Shown in pieces: positions 1-7,205 of a stretch of 9,264 bases of DNA. Position numbers and translations under genes: made by a program. Source of the DNA: Nitrospirae bacterium GWC2_56_14 (GTDB lineage Bacteria; Nitrospirota; UBA9217); the NCBI GenBank assembly GCA_001803705.1, contig MHDY01000002.1:1-9264 (forward strand), written 5' to 3'. The notes beneath the pieces were generated by a model. That model saw nothing but the letters and a program-made list of their open reading frames with translations, was not told the DNA's origin and searched no databases. Position 1 is the first letter of the stretch; the number at the start of each line of letters is the position of its first letter.

Positions 1-2075
1 TCGAGGCCGGACTGGCCGACCTGATTGCCCCGGTGGATCAGTTGCCCGAAAAGATCCTCGGCTATCTCCGGCACGCACACACCATTGTCAAGACCGAGTT
101 CACCCTGAAAGAGAAAGACCAGAGCGCCCTGGAGAAAATTTTGATCCTGCTGCGGGCCAGAACCGGCCAGGACTTCTCTCTGTACAAGCGGAACACCGTC
201 TACCGCCGGATCGAACGGCGCATGAGCATCCACCAGGTCGACAGGATCGACTCGTATGTCCGTTATCTGCAGGAGAACCCCCAGGAAGTGGAACTCCTGT
301 TCAAGGAGCTGCTGATTGGAGTGACCGGTTTTTTTCGCGACCCCGACACCTGGGAGCATCTGCAAAAGGAGGCTATCTCGGCGTGCCTTTCAAGCCGCCC
401 TTCCGGCGGGATTCTGCGGGCCTGGTCGGCCGGCTGCTCGACCGGGGAGGAGGCGTATTCACTGGCCATCGCCTTCAAGGAACAGTTGGAACAGCAACGC
501 CCCAAAGAGAGTTTTACGCTGCAGATCTTCGCCACTGACCTGGACCGGGATGCTATCGACAGGGCGCGCCAGGGGGTTTATCCGGCCAACATCGCCGCGG
601 ACGTGTCGCCCGAGCGCCTGCAGCGGTTCTTTGTCAAGGAAGACGATACCCATTATCGGGTCGGCAAGGAGATCCGGGAGATGGTGACATTCGCCACCCA
701 GAACATCATCATGGACCCCCCGTTTACCAAGCTGGACATTCTTATCTGCCGCAACCTGCTGATTTATCTGACGCCGGAACTTCAGAAAAAGCTGATGCCG
801 CTGTTTCACTATAGTTTGAATCGGGGCGGCGTCCTGTTCCTGGGGAGCGCTGAGTCAGTCGGCTCCTTCACCGCTCTCTTTGCACCGTTGAACGTCAAGT
901 CGAGACTCTTCCGGCGGCGCGAAGTCCTTGCACCGACCGAACCGTTAGCCTTCCCACCCTCGTTTTTCCCCGCCTTTCAAGGGGTCACCAAGGAGCTCAT
1001 GATGAAACCTGCGGTCAGTCTCCAGTCGCTCGCGGACCAGCTGCTGCTGCAGCACTTTTCCCCGCCGGCCGTGCTGGTCAACGACAAGGGTGACATTCTG
1101 TATATCAACGGGCGGACCGGCAAATACCTTGAGCCGGCTGCCGGCAAAGCCAACTGGAGCATCTTTTCCATGGCCCGGGAAGGCCTCCGTTTTGATCTGG
1201 GGAATGCCTTTCAGAAGGCGCTCCGGCAGAAAGAGCCCGTCACCGTAAAAGGTCTCAAGGTCGGGATCAACGGCAGCGCTACCCAGACCGTCGATATCGC
1301 GGTCCAGCCGATCGACGAGCCGGAGGCGCTACGGGGCATGGTGATGATCGTCTTTACCGACGTGGCGGCGTCTCCGGAAACCAAGGCGCCCGCTCGCAGG
1401 AAAAGCACACCTTCGGACTCCGCCAGGGTTCAGGAACTGGAGCAGGAACTTAAGCACTATCGCGAAGAGATCCAGACAATCCGCGAGGAGATGCAATCCT
1501 CGCAGGAAGAGCTCAAATCCACCAACGAAGAGCTGCAGTCCACCAACGAAGAACTTCAATCCAGTAACGAGGAGTTGACTACTTCCCGGGAAGAGATGCA
1601 GTCCTTGAACGAAGAGTTGCAGACGGTGAATGCAGAACAACAGTCCAAGATGGACGAGCTGTCGCGGCTGAACAACGATATGAGGAACCTGCTCAACAGC
1701 ACGGAAATAGTCACCGTGTTTCTGGACAATCAACTCCACATCCGGCGCTTCACCAGTGGGGCAGACAAACTGTTCAAGCTGCGGCAAGGTGACGTGGGAC
1801 GGCCGCTTTCCGAAATTGTAACCGATCTGGTCTATCCCGATCTGACCGAAGTAGCCCGGGAGGTTTTGCGTACGCTGGTGTTTTCGGAACGGCAGATCGC
1901 TGCCGGCGACGGACGCTGGTTTGCGGTGCGGATCATGCCATACCGCACCATGGAGGACGTCATCGGCGGGGTGGTGATCACCTTTGCGGACATCACCGCG
2001 TTTAAGCGCTTAGAGACGGAACTGCTCGAAGAGAATGCACGACTCAAGGAGTTGCTTGAAAATAAAAATATCTAG
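1..2075 (+). CDS. CheB-CheR-PAS fusion protein, 5' truncated by window edge
   Basis: Chemotaxis-type signalling fusion; the start lies outside the window. Reading continues in frame from base 3 (EAGLADLIAP), which matches the extreme C-terminus of CheB methylesterases, so the GTG at 33 is probably not a start. Counting residues from codon 33, the CheR N-terminal helical domain is ~33-95. The SAM-binding methyltransferase domain is ~96-295, with AGCSTGEEAYSLA (133-145), FATDLDRDAI (166-175) and ICRNLLIYL (238-246). A divergent PAS-like segment follows at ~330-445, then a long coiled coil (~465-552) of NEELQS-type repeats, then a PAS domain (~553-658), ending in a short helix. CheR methylates receptor glutamates with S-adenosylmethionine and CheB reverses this. 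Many family members carry a C-terminal histidine kinase; this one stops after the PAS, and a kinase remnant lies just downstream. Cytoplasmic; no membrane segments seen. Confidence 0.94.
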   Translation, partial: EAGLADLIAPVDQLPEKILGYLRHAHTIVKTEFTLKEKDQSALEKILILLRARTGQDFSLYKRNTVYRRIERRMSIHQVDRIDSYVRYLQENPQEVELLFKELLIGVTGFFRDPDTWEHLQKEAISACLSSRPSGGILRAWSAGCSTGEEAYSLAIAFKEQLEQQRPKESFTLQIFATDLDRDAIDRARQGVYPANIAADVSPERLQRFFVKEDDTHYRVGKEIREMVTFATQNIIMDPPFTKLDILICRNLLIYLTPELQKKLMPLFHYSLNRGGVLFLGSAESVGSFTALFAPLNVKSRLFRRREVLAPTEPLAFPPSFFPAFQGVTKELMMKPAVSLQSLADQLLLQHFSPPAVLVNDKGDILYINGRTGKYLEPAAGKANWSIFSMAREGLRFDLGNAFQKALRQKEPVTVKGLKVGINGSATQTVDIAVQPIDEPEALRGMVMIVFTDVAASPETKAPARRKSTPSDSARVQELEQELKHYREEIQTIREEMQSSQEELKSTNEELQSTNEELQSSNEELTTSREEMQSLNEELQTVNAEQQSKMDELSRLNNDMRNLLNSTEIVTVFLDNQLHIRRFTSGADKLFKLRQGDVGRPLSEIVTDLVYPDLTEVAREVLRTLVFSERQIAAGDGRWFAVRIMPYRTMEDVIGGVVITFADITAFKRLETELLEENARLKELLENKNI

Positions 2076-2118
2076 AGAAAGTGCGTGCACGGCCCTGGCG
2101 CAATTACCACCTTAGAGG

Positions 2119-2226
2119 CCAACCGGCAAGGGATTGTCTTCGGAACAGCTGGCGCAGCTTTTCCAGCCGTTCAATCGTCTTAGTCAAACGGCGAGCGCCG
2201 AAGAAGGCGCCGGTATCGGTCTGGTG
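2119..2226 (+). pseudogene. Remnant of histidine kinase HATPase domain
   Basis: One frame of the gap between the two convergent genes reads PTGKGLSSEQLAQLFQPFNR and then, after a short acidic stretch, EEGAGIGLV. This is the DTGxG (G1) to GxGxGLV (G2) segment of a PAS-associated histidine kinase ATPase domain. It has no start codon, an in-frame TAG immediately upstream (2116-2118), no N, HisKA or PAS region, and similarity stops after GLV. The frame then runs on without recognisable similarity to a TGA at 2299-2301, inside the 3' end of the opposite gene. I read it as a leftover of a kinase domain, perhaps once the C-terminus of the preceding CheB-CheR-PAS protein or a neighbouring kinase gene. 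The motif is clear by eye; the history is inferred. Confidence 0.65.
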
Positions 2227-2279
2227 TTCGGCGAGATTATCGGTAAAGTATTCTTTCTCGCGCGCTATCAGTTCACTTC

Positions 2280-4211
2280 TCAGATAATCATGTGCGGCTG
2301 ATTCAGAGTAGTTCCCAGCAATGAGGCGAATTCATCGGCAGGCACTGGCCGGCTGAAGTAATAGCCCTGTCCTTCGGCGCAATGGCGTGATTGAAGGAAG
2401 GCGAGCTGTTGCTGCGTTTCGATTCCCTCGGCCACGACACGCTGTTTGAGGCTCGTGCCCATCGCAATCACGGCACTGACGATCGCCTCGCCTGCATCTC
2501 CCTTATCGATGGTACCTTCATCCAGAGTCTGTACGAATGACCGGTCAATTTTGAGCGTGTCGATCGGAAAGCGCAGCATGTAGCTCAGGCTGGAATAGCC
2601 GGTGCCGAAGTCGTCGATAGCAATCTGCACGCCGAGGTGCTTGAGCGCTCGCAAGATTGCCGTGGTCGGTATCGAGTCCTGAATAAGCCCGCTTTCAGTC
2701 ATTTCAAGTTCCAGGTGGCGCGGGTCCAGACCGGTGTCATCCAGGATAGACATCACTCCCGCCAGAAAATCCTTGCCGTGGAACTCCCTGGATGAAACGT
2801 TGACAGCGATCTGAGCGATGTCGAGCCCGGCTTCCAACCATGCCTTCGTCTGACGGCATGCTTCACGCAGCACCCATCTGCCGATCGGCAGAATCAGGCC
2901 GCACTCCTCGGCAATGCTGATGAAATTATCCGGACCGACGAGTTGATCATCGGATTCCTTCATGCGGATCAATGCCTCGGCACCGGTAATTGCCCCGGTT
3001 TCAAGATTGACCTTCGGCTGGTAATGCAATATGAACTTGTGCTGCTCCAGCGCGAGGTGCAGAGCCTGCTCTACGGATTGCCGTGCAACCGCACGGGCAC
3101 TCATTTCGGGAATGAACACCTGGTAGGTGTTGCGCCCGATTTTCTTGGCTTGATACATCGCCGTGTCGGCGTTTTTTACGACTGTTTCTAAATCTTTCCC
3201 GTCATCGGGGTAGATGCTGATACCGATACTGACAGTGGCGCGAAGCAGCTGGCCATTGATGTGATGCGGCTGAGCCATGGCTTCTATCAACTTCTTTGCG
3301 GCGCGAACAGCGTCCTGCACCTCCTCGACTTCGGGCAGCAGCACCACGAATTCGTCCCCCCCCTGGCGGCTGACTGTATCGTAGAGGCGGACGCTCGTTT
3401 GCAGACGCTTTGCAACCGACTGCAGCAACTGGTCGCCGACCGCATGCCCGAGCGAGTCGTTGATGTGCTTGAAATGGTCGAGGTCCAGATACATCAGGGC
3501 GACCTTCTTACCGTGACGCTCCGCGAGCGCAATCGATTGCACCAGGCGGTCGGTCAGCAGCGCGCGGTTCGGTAAACCCGTAAGAAAGTCATGCTCCGCC
3601 ATATAGGACATCTGCTCAGTGGCCAGTTCGGCGGTCTCCGTCATCGTCTGGGCTTGAATCGTTGCGACAACCAGGCGCTCGTTCGCTTCGCGCAGCTGCG
3701 CCTGGGTGCTCGCGCTGAGCGTGGCTTTGGCAGTGGCAGTCTCTTCGCGCAGATCGGCAGCCTCTTGGCGCAGATCAGCGGCTACCTGGCGCAGATCGGC
3801 GGTTACCTGGCGCAGATCGGCGGCGTCTTCCCGAAGGTTGGCGATATCTTCGCGCTTGTCGGCGGTATCCTGGCGCAGGTTGGCGATATCTTCGCGCTTG
3901 TCGGCGGCTACTTCGCGCTGGCCGACGCTGCCTTGCCGTAGATCGGCGGCCTCCTGACGCAGTTCAGCGGTATCTTGGCGCAAGTCGGCGGCCTCCTGAC
4001 GCAGTTCAGCGGTATCCTGCCGCAAGTCGGCGGCTTGTTTGCGCTGGTCAGCATCTTCTTCGCGACTAAGGATGGCCGGATCGTGGGCAATAGCAACAGA
4101 CTTGCGCGCGGCAGAAGTCTTTACCACCGGTTCCTGAGATAGCGCGCTTTCGGCTGCCTCCCGCGGTTGTCCGGTTGCAGCTTTCCGATGCTTGCGGCCC
4201 TTTTTTTTCAT
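2280..4211 (-). CDS. Bifunctional-type GGDEF/EAL c-di-GMP protein with heptad-repeat N-terminus
   Basis: Predicted to make and/or hydrolyse cyclic di-GMP in the cytoplasm. 643 aa: basic N-terminus (MKKKGRKHRK), a run of about 15 heptads (residues ~56-160, units such as RQEAADL, RQDTAEL, REDIANL), a linker helix, GGDEF domain (~200-365) and EAL domain (~375-635). The active-site GGDEF is at 284-288, an inhibitory RxxD I-site (RLYD) at 275-278, and the metal-site DLDHFK at 243-248. EAL is intact at 412-414, with N471, the ELEMTES segment (501-507), DDFGTGYSSL (533-542), K554, E595 and Q615 all in expected places, so both activities look possible. No membrane segment or signal peptide. The ATG shares one base with the TAA of the KaiC-like gene (TAATG), with a GAGG 9 nt upstream, implying translational coupling. 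Right after the ATG is a run of eight A that could slip. Confidence 0.97.
   Translation of the reverse strand: MKKKGRKHRKAATGQPREAAESALSQEPVVKTSAARKSVAIAHDPAILSREEDADQRKQAADLRQDTAELRQEAADLRQDTAELRQEAADLRQGSVGQREVAADKREDIANLRQDTADKREDIANLREDAADLRQVTADLRQVAADLRQEAADLREETATAKATLSASTQAQLREANERLVVATIQAQTMTETAELATEQMSYMAEHDFLTGLPNRALLTDRLVQSIALAERHGKKVALMYLDLDHFKHINDSLGHAVGDQLLQSVAKRLQTSVRLYDTVSRQGGDEFVVLLPEVEEVQDAVRAAKKLIEAMAQPHHINGQLLRATVSIGISIYPDDGKDLETVVKNADTAMYQAKKIGRNTYQVFIPEMSARAVARQSVEQALHLALEQHKFILHYQPKVNLETGAITGAEALIRMKESDDQLVGPDNFISIAEECGLILPIGRWVLREACRQTKAWLEAGLDIAQIAVNVSSREFHGKDFLAGVMSILDDTGLDPRHLELEMTESGLIQDSIPTTAILRALKHLGVQIAIDDFGTGYSSLSYMLRFPIDTLKIDRSFVQTLDEGTIDKGDAGEAIVSAVIAMGTSLKQRVVAEGIETQQQLAFLQSRHCAEGQGYYFSRPVPADEFASLLGTTLNQPHMII
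3732..4046 (-). repeat. 21-bp/42-bp tandem repeats encoding heptad coiled coil
   Basis: Imperfect 21-bp units (seven codons) encode the (R-Q/E-x-x-A-D/E-L) heptads of the GGDEF/EAL protein. Some units are duplicated as 42-bp pairs: 3951-3992 and 3993-4034 differ at only two positions, and the 28-bp block 3838-3865 recurs at 3880-3907. The near-identity of these pairs suggests recent duplication by slippage or unequal recombination. Because the unit length is a multiple of three, copy-number change would lengthen or shorten the coiled coil without breaking the frame. Confidence 0.92.
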
Positions 4212-5701
4212 TATGATGTACCTCGTTTGACCATCCTGTACCCTTTTGTCCTCGTCGGTTGCCCACCGAGAATTCCTTCGAAGTCTGAAACCGGATCACC
4301 GATTACGATACCGTCATCGGTGATCTCGTAGCGCCTGATCTCGGTGTTGTGGCTGCTGGCACGCACTTTTACAACAGCCATGACTCGCTGCAAGCTGCTT
4401 TCCACCTCGATGTAGCGCTGGACGATGATCGCGTCGGTGAGAAATGCCGCCCCGTAGGGGCTGAACCGCAAATCGATGTAACGGTCCTCCAGCTCCGACG
4501 TCATCAGCACCGTCACGCCCAAGCCTGACAGCACGGCGAACATGCGAAACAGCGACTCGCGAAAGTCCTCTCGAAAAGTCGGCGCCACCGCCAGTTCAAA
4601 GCCGGAGAGTGAGTCGATCACCACCCGGGTTGCTTTCATCTGCTGAATAAGATCGGTCAGGTGCTGAACGATCTCGTCGATGGAAAGATCCGGAGAACGG
4701 CTGTTGATCAAGCCGATTTGGCCGGCGCGGATCATATCGTCAAGCGTGCGAACCCAGGACTGGCTTGGTGTCTGTTCAAACGCAACAATCACCCCTGGTT
4801 CGCCCTGGCGCACGCCTTCGGCCAGGAAAGCTGTGGCAAGGATTGTCTTGCCCGACCCTGATGGTCCCGCAACCAGGAGGGAATAGCCCGCCGGCAATCC
4901 GCCGCCGAGCATTTCGTCAAGACGCGCCACGCCCATGGTTAGCCGCTTTTTGCTGCGCAGCGGCCCGATGGTTAGCGGCTCTTCCCCTGTGTCTCCCCGA
5001 ACCCTCGCCGCCGGAAAGATTTCGATTCCGTCGCCGGAGATGCGGAATGTATGCATACCAGGGAGAATTGCCTGGCCGCGCATTTTCATAAGTTGCATTT
5101 TGCGCACCATCGAATTGCGCTCGACGCTTTGCTCCAGCGACAGCAGGCCGTCTGCCACCGTCAGGATAGGATGCGAACCGCTCTCCGACAGAAATTCCCC
5201 GATCAGGAAGGAGGTGGTCTGCCAGCCGCTCAGTTGCATCCCGAGCTGCTGGATGAAAAGTTGCAGGCTTGACGTCCCCTCGGTTTGCAGTGCTGCCTCC
5301 TGGATAATCGAGCGGAACGAATCGACGAAGACCAGCGCCGGAGAAAATGCTTCGACCTCCTGCGTGATGCGCGCCAGCACATTATTTAAATTCCCCGTAG
5401 TGACGTCGTCGCTCAAATTAACGAAACGAATCGATTCATTTAGTTTGTCGAAGTCGAAGAACGAGAACTGTTGCTGATAACGCAGCATCTTCAACGGCGG
5501 CTCGCCCAGCACGGTGAAGAACAGCGCCGGCTTCTCCCGCGTCGCCAGGGCGAACATGATCTGGTGCGCCAGCGTCGTCTTTCCGGAGCCGGGAGGACCG
5601 GTAATCAGGTTGAACGAAAATTCCGGCAGACCGCCCCCCAGGATCGCATCGAGACCCGGCACGCCGGTGCAGAGTCGATGTATGGTCACTTTGGTGCTCA
5701 T
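4211..5701 (-). CDS. KaiC-like double-domain RecA-superfamily ATPase
   Basis: 496 aa, close to cyanobacterial KaiC in size and layout, with two KaiC/RecA domains. Domain 1 (~5-235) has Walker A GPPGSGKT (35-42) and Walker B ALVFVD (122-127). Domain 2 (~245-475) has Walker A GPSGSGKT (279-286) and Walker B VVID (360-363). Both open with the KaiC-type GVxxLDxxLGGGLP signature. The paired catalytic glutamates are only half kept: G66-E67 in domain 1 and E309-Q310 in domain 2. The C-terminal LTDAII (421-426) aligns with the KaiC ITDTII stretch, which places A419-F420 where KaiC has phosphorylated Ser-Thr. It is therefore probably a KaiC-family signalling ATPase, not a clock oscillator; no KaiA or KaiB is seen. 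An AGGAG 8 nt upstream of the ATG supports the start, which overlaps the preceding stop (ATGA). Likely partner: the coupled GGDEF/EAL protein. The alignment to KaiC is from memory. Confidence 0.93.
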   Translation of the reverse strand: MSTKVTIHRLCTGVPGLDAILGGGLPEFSFNLITGPPGSGKTTLAHQIMFALATREKPALFFTVLGEPPLKMLRYQQQFSFFDFDKLNESIRFVNLSDDVTTGNLNNVLARITQEVEAFSPALVFVDSFRSIIQEAALQTEGTSSLQLFIQQLGMQLSGWQTTSFLIGEFLSESGSHPILTVADGLLSLEQSVERNSMVRKMQLMKMRGQAILPGMHTFRISGDGIEIFPAARVRGDTGEEPLTIGPLRSKKRLTMGVARLDEMLGGGLPAGYSLLVAGPSGSGKTILATAFLAEGVRQGEPGVIVAFEQTPSQSWVRTLDDMIRAGQIGLINSRSPDLSIDEIVQHLTDLIQQMKATRVVIDSLSGFELAVAPTFREDFRESLFRMFAVLSGLGVTVLMTSELEDRYIDLRFSPYGAAFLTDAIIVQRYIEVESSLQRVMAVVKVRASSHNTEIRRYEITDDGIVIGDPVSDFEGILGGQPTRTKGYRMVKRGTS

Positions 5702-6141
5702 GATACTGTCTCCTGTTCAGATGGCGCCCACACGGGACTTACCAAGCGTTCAGTCAGCGATTCTCCAATCAACGTTGCCAGCAGTTCAAGGAAGGTCGCC
5801 AGCAGGGTATAGCCGGCCGCTGCAGCGTCATCTGCATCCCGGCCCGTCAGTGAAACCTTCAGGCTTGCCAGGAGTGCGGCGCTTCCTCCTTGTTCCTCGC
5901 CGGATGCGAGCCATGGGAAGGTTTTGCCCGTCAGGTACATCGAGCGTCTGAAAATGACATCGACACCCCGTGCGCCGATTACCGGCGTGCATAAGCCGGC
6001 CATCTGTCTCCAGGTGCTGATGGTGGCTTCTGCGGCAGCGGTCGCATCGTGGGCACTCCCGGCACGATGTGCCAGGGTCATGCGGATCCTTTCCCGCCAC
6101 GGTTCGCTAGATGATGGAATTGCCGTTGCCGTATTGCCCAT
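5698..6141 (-). CDS. Hypothetical helical protein, first gene of KaiC-like/GGDEF-EAL operon
   Basis: I do not recognise a named domain. 147 aa, soluble, rich in Ala and Leu, probably all-helical: a helix around residues 20-52 (AHRAGSAHDATAAAEATIST region), a conserved-looking TPVIGARGVDVIFRRS stretch (~52-67), then a long hydrophobic-faced helix ending GESLTERLVSPVW (~125-137). No signal peptide or clear membrane span. Its stop overlaps the KaiC-like start by four bases (ATGA), so it is very likely co-translated and may bind or tune the KaiC-like ATPase, as an adaptor or inhibitor would; that role is inferred only from position. The start is uncertain: ATG 6141 has no good ribosome binding site, while the in-frame ATG at 6081 (Met21) has AAAGGA five bases upstream and would give 127 aa. 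Confidence 0.78.
   Translation of the reverse strand: MGNTATAIPSSSEPWRERIRMTLAHRAGSAHDATAAAEATISTWRQMAGLCTPVIGARGVDVIFRRSMYLTGKTFPWLASGEEQGGSAALLASLKVSLTGRDADDAAAAGYTLLATFLELLATLIGESLTERLVSPVWAPSEQETVS
6087..6092 (-). promoter_or_regulatory. Shine-Dalgarno-like AAAGGA favouring internal start at 6081
   Basis: On the minus strand AAAGGA lies five bases before the ATG at 6081-6079, which is in frame with the annotated ATG at 6141. The upstream ATG lacks any purine-rich site at proper distance, so the true N-terminus of the hypothetical protein may be Met21. Confidence 0.4.
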
Positions 6142-6147
6142 GTAGCA

Positions 6148-6174
6148 ATTTTACACGCTTTTGCGGAATTTGAA
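6148..6174 (-). promoter_or_regulatory. Weak candidate promoter for the KaiC-like operon
   Basis: On the minus strand a TAAAAT (-10-like, 6148-6153) follows TTCAAA (-35-like, 6169-6174) with a 15-bp spacer, or GTTCAA with 16. The -35 match is poor. If real, transcription would begin almost at the ATG at 6141, making that start leaderless or favouring the internal start at 6081. Confidence 0.25.
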
Positions 6175-6281
6175 CGAGCACGTCAAGAAAGCATCCGTCC
6201 CCGCGGGTACTGCTATTTGCAATTTCCGACTCATTAATGGTCAGCCGCACATGGTTTTCAAAACTCTGATGCCGACAACCC

Positions 6282-7205
6282 TCACTGAAGCCCCGTCCCG
6301 ATCCGCCGCTGGAGCGTCACCTGGTTGTTGTACTCTTTGGCCTTGAAGGACAGGTAGTCCTTCCTGTCGAGGTCATGAAGCTGATTGTAGCGGGTTGTAA
6401 GATCGTACCATTCGCTGGTCCTCATGCTGAAACGACTGTTTTCGGGATAGCGCAACGTGTTCATAAAGGACTGGATGGCGAAGTAGTACCGGACAGCGTT
6501 GCGTTCGAGTGCGCCGCGTGGCCCGCCGATGTAGACAGGCCGACCTTTTGTGTCTGTCCCTGTTACCGTGAACCCTGCCTTGCCCCGACCGAGTGTCGCA
6601 AAATATAGCTTTGCCGCGAGACGAAGCGCGACACTGTCGCTGTATGAATAACTGACGTGGACAAAGGTGTTTTTCCCGTCAAGCGGCGCCGCTTCGAATC
6701 TCATGGTGTGGTCTTTCGTACCGTAGGGGCCGACATCGGCAGTGAGAAGGATATCCATATATCCCTGCTGCTGTTCAACCTTACGGTAGCGGTAAACGGC
6801 TTGATGCTGAGCTTCTTCCGGACTTTGATACACTTTGCGGCCGAGGTAAAAAGTCAGCAGCCATGTGCCCTGCAGTTCCCTGTGGGTGCACGCCTTGATA
6901 TTAGGAGGGAGAGAGACGATATCGCACCAGTTTGCCGGAGTTTTCAGAACATTGGCGATAGTACTGAAGGGATACTCGAAGACTCCGTAGACATCAACAG
7001 TCACACGGTCGTCACGCTCAAAAGAATCCAGAAACAGGGGAAGGTCGAAGTTGTTTTTCTGTAATCTGGCAATGTTCCTGGTATAGGTTTCGAGCAGCAT
7101 GTCTGCCCCTCGGGGAGTATCGCCGGCTGAAGCGGCGCCGGCGGAAAGGAATATCGCAGCAGTGGCTGACAGGATCAATCTTGAAAATTCTCTTGATTTA
7201 TACAT
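6282..7205 (-). CDS. Exported START/SRPBCC-like hypothetical protein
   Basis: 307 aa with a clear Sec signal peptide: basic n-region (KSRE...R), hydrophobic core LILSATAAIFLSAGA, and an AxA cleavage site after A27 (ASA, then GD). The mature part has the look of a START/SRPBCC-type ligand-binding fold: VTVDVYGVFEYPFSTIANVL (~68-87), a C94/C106 pair that could form a periplasmic disulfide, then alternating strand segments (TWLLTFYLGRKVY, YMDILLTADVGPYG, FVHVSYSYSD) and a C-terminal helical part rich in charged and aromatic residues. No lipobox, so probably soluble in the periplasm. Function unknown; lipid or hydrophobic-ligand binding is a guess from fold resemblance. The ribosome site before ATG 7205 is weak, and a five-codon reading frame starting at 7215 overlaps the start in another frame. 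It precedes the KaiC-like operon on the same strand by 140 bp but need not be co-transcribed. Confidence 0.83.
   Translation of the reverse strand: MYKSREFSRLILSATAAIFLSAGAASAGDTPRGADMLLETYTRNIARLQKNNFDLPLFLDSFERDDRVTVDVYGVFEYPFSTIANVLKTPANWCDIVSLPPNIKACTHRELQGTWLLTFYLGRKVYQSPEEAQHQAVYRYRKVEQQQGYMDILLTADVGPYGTKDHTMRFEAAPLDGKNTFVHVSYSYSDSVALRLAAKLYFATLGRGKAGFTVTGTDTKGRPVYIGGPRGALERNAVRYYFAIQSFMNTLRYPENSRFSMRTSEWYDLTTRYNQLHDLDRKDYLSFKAKEYNNQVTLQRRIGTGLQ

Noticed and set aside
33..35. GTG as start of the CheB-CheR gene
   Set aside because: The frame is open to the window edge and upstream codons read as a CheB C-terminus, so the gene starts outside.
2081..2287. 68-codon plus-strand frame between the convergent genes
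   Set aside because: Translation is Arg/Ser-rich without similarity; a different frame of the same DNA carries the kinase-like motif.
3591..4096. Long stop-free frames on the plus strand (3591-3941, 3706-3957) and a third minus frame (3908-4096) with repetitive Arg/Ser or Gly/Ala-rich translations
   Set aside because: They are shadows of the 21-bp repeats: the unit is a multiple of three, so any frame free of stops in one unit stays open. The GGDEF/EAL frame has clear domain similarity.
4661..5951. Several plus-strand frames opposite the KaiC-like gene, up to 180 codons
   Set aside because: No domain or ribosome site; they lie antisense to well-supported coding sequence in GC-rich DNA.
6199..6208. 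Palindrome cccgcggg between the exported-protein gene and the operon, as a terminator
   Set aside because: Arms of only four base pairs with no loop and no T-run on either strand.
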